A DNA stretch of 47,299 nt from an uncultured Prevotellaceae bacterium (GTDB taxonomy: Bacteria > Bacteroidota > Bacteroidia > Bacteroidales > Bacteroidaceae): NCBI GenBank assembly GCA_902763615.1, contig CACWSX010000043.1:1-47299 (forward strand), in the 5' to 3' direction. The position numbers and the translations under genes are program-made. Numbering within the stretch: the stretch's first letter is position 1; every line of letters starts with the position of its first letter. Under the pieces are notes generated by a model that was not told the origin of the DNA, ran no database searches, and was given only the letters and a program-made list of their open reading frames with translations. This document shows, one piece after another, positions 47,100-47,299 of the stretch.

Positions 47100-47299
47100 A
47101 TGAAGACCAGAAAAATCATGCAATGGGTGCTCGCCGCCACCCTCGTTTGCGGCGCAAGTGTATTCACATCGTGTGTTGACAATTCAATAGACAACCCGGC
47201 AGTGCCAGAGCCTGGAGAGCCCGCCGTGCCAGACCACTTCATCAATGAGGCATTGATGGACAAGACCGTCAAGCCCGGCGACGACTTCTACATGTATGC
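47100..47299 (+). CDS. M13 family metallopeptidase, lipoprotein (5' part only)
   Basis: Only the first about 66 residues lie in the window. The signal (MKTRKIMQWVLAATLVCGAS, then VFTSC) ends in a lipobox with Cys25. A Pro/Glu-rich spacer (IDNPAVPEPGEPAVPDHFIN) follows, then EALMDKTVKPGDDFYMY, which matches the conserved N-terminal start of neprilysin-like M13 peptidases (D..V.PG.DFY.Y.NG.W). The zinc-binding HExxH would be far downstream. It is probably a surface or periplasmic lipid-anchored oligopeptidase. Confidence 0.8.
   Translation, partial: MKTRKIMQWVLAATLVCGASVFTSCVDNSIDNPAVPEPGEPAVPDHFINEALMDKTVKPGDDFYMY

Overview
The window looks like chromosomal DNA of a Prevotella-like member of the Bacteroidales. 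Evidence: promoters almost everywhere carry the Bacteroidetes -7 box TAnnTTTG with a TTG/TTTG-type -33 element about 19-21 bp upstream; Shine-Dalgarno sequences are nearly absent; and the gene content is lineage-typical (fumarate-reductase-type FrdB, TonB receptor plus DUF4249 lipoprotein, DUF5107-TPR protein, GH10 xylanase with an inserted carbohydrate-binding module, HU-family protein followed by a 33-residue 'smalltalk' protein, M13 lipoprotein peptidase). No rRNA, tRNA, CRISPR array, phage or conjugation gene was seen.

Layout. 1-5 kb: frdB, a cytidylate-kinase-like gene, a membrane AraC regulator and a TPR-histidine-kinase-like protein whose phospho-accepting His is replaced by Glu; between the last two lie two 17-bp direct repeats 21 bp apart. 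5-9 kb: dicarboxylate/amino-acid symporter (minus), DMT permease, two secreted proteins of unknown function. 9.0-9.4 kb: a gene-free cluster of palindromes. 9.4-14.2 kb: a tight operon mscS-bcp-LUD-AGCS symporter-DUF4298-murQ. 14.3-19.5 kb: acetyltransferase-like gene, four-helix-bundle gene, parE and a lipoprotein carboxylesterase. The four-helix-bundle gene sits inside a 451-bp element bounded by inverted arrays of a 7-bp repeat. 19.5-19.9 kb: gene-free, with a strong hairpin, a 21-bp tandem repeat and a palindrome pair. 19.9-34.6 kb: GH10 xylanase (minus), a small beta-barrel, a frameshifted TonB receptor, DUF4249 lipoprotein and a plug-like secreted protein, then S41 protease, MFS sugar transporter and DUF5107-TPR protein. 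34.6-45.4 kb: ybeY and coaD, a sigma factor fused in frame to a four-helix membrane domain, ruvB, a THUMP-like methyltransferase, a FadL-type porin behind two heptad arrays, a Pif1-like helicase, pgeF, a DUF3237 protein, smalltalk and HU. 45.5-47.3 kb: gene remnants (two AAA ATPases, an IS21 end, a C-terminal fragment), a predicted small RNA with its own promoter and terminator, and the start of an M13 peptidase running off the window.

How genes work together. The xylanase, carboxylesterase, MFS sugar porter and DUF5107 protein fit plant polysaccharide use, although no SusC/SusD pair is present. murQ with AGCS and DUF4298 suggests recycling of cell-wall sugars and amino acids. The AraC and kinase-like pair looks like a local regulatory unit.

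Most unusual items: the heptad-flanked four-helix-bundle element at 15430-15880, whose arms are read as coding sequence by both neighbours; the predicted small RNA at 46817-46947 (minus); and the sigma-membrane fusion. All of this was read by eye. No search, folding or alignment program was run, and structures and family names rest on motif recognition.
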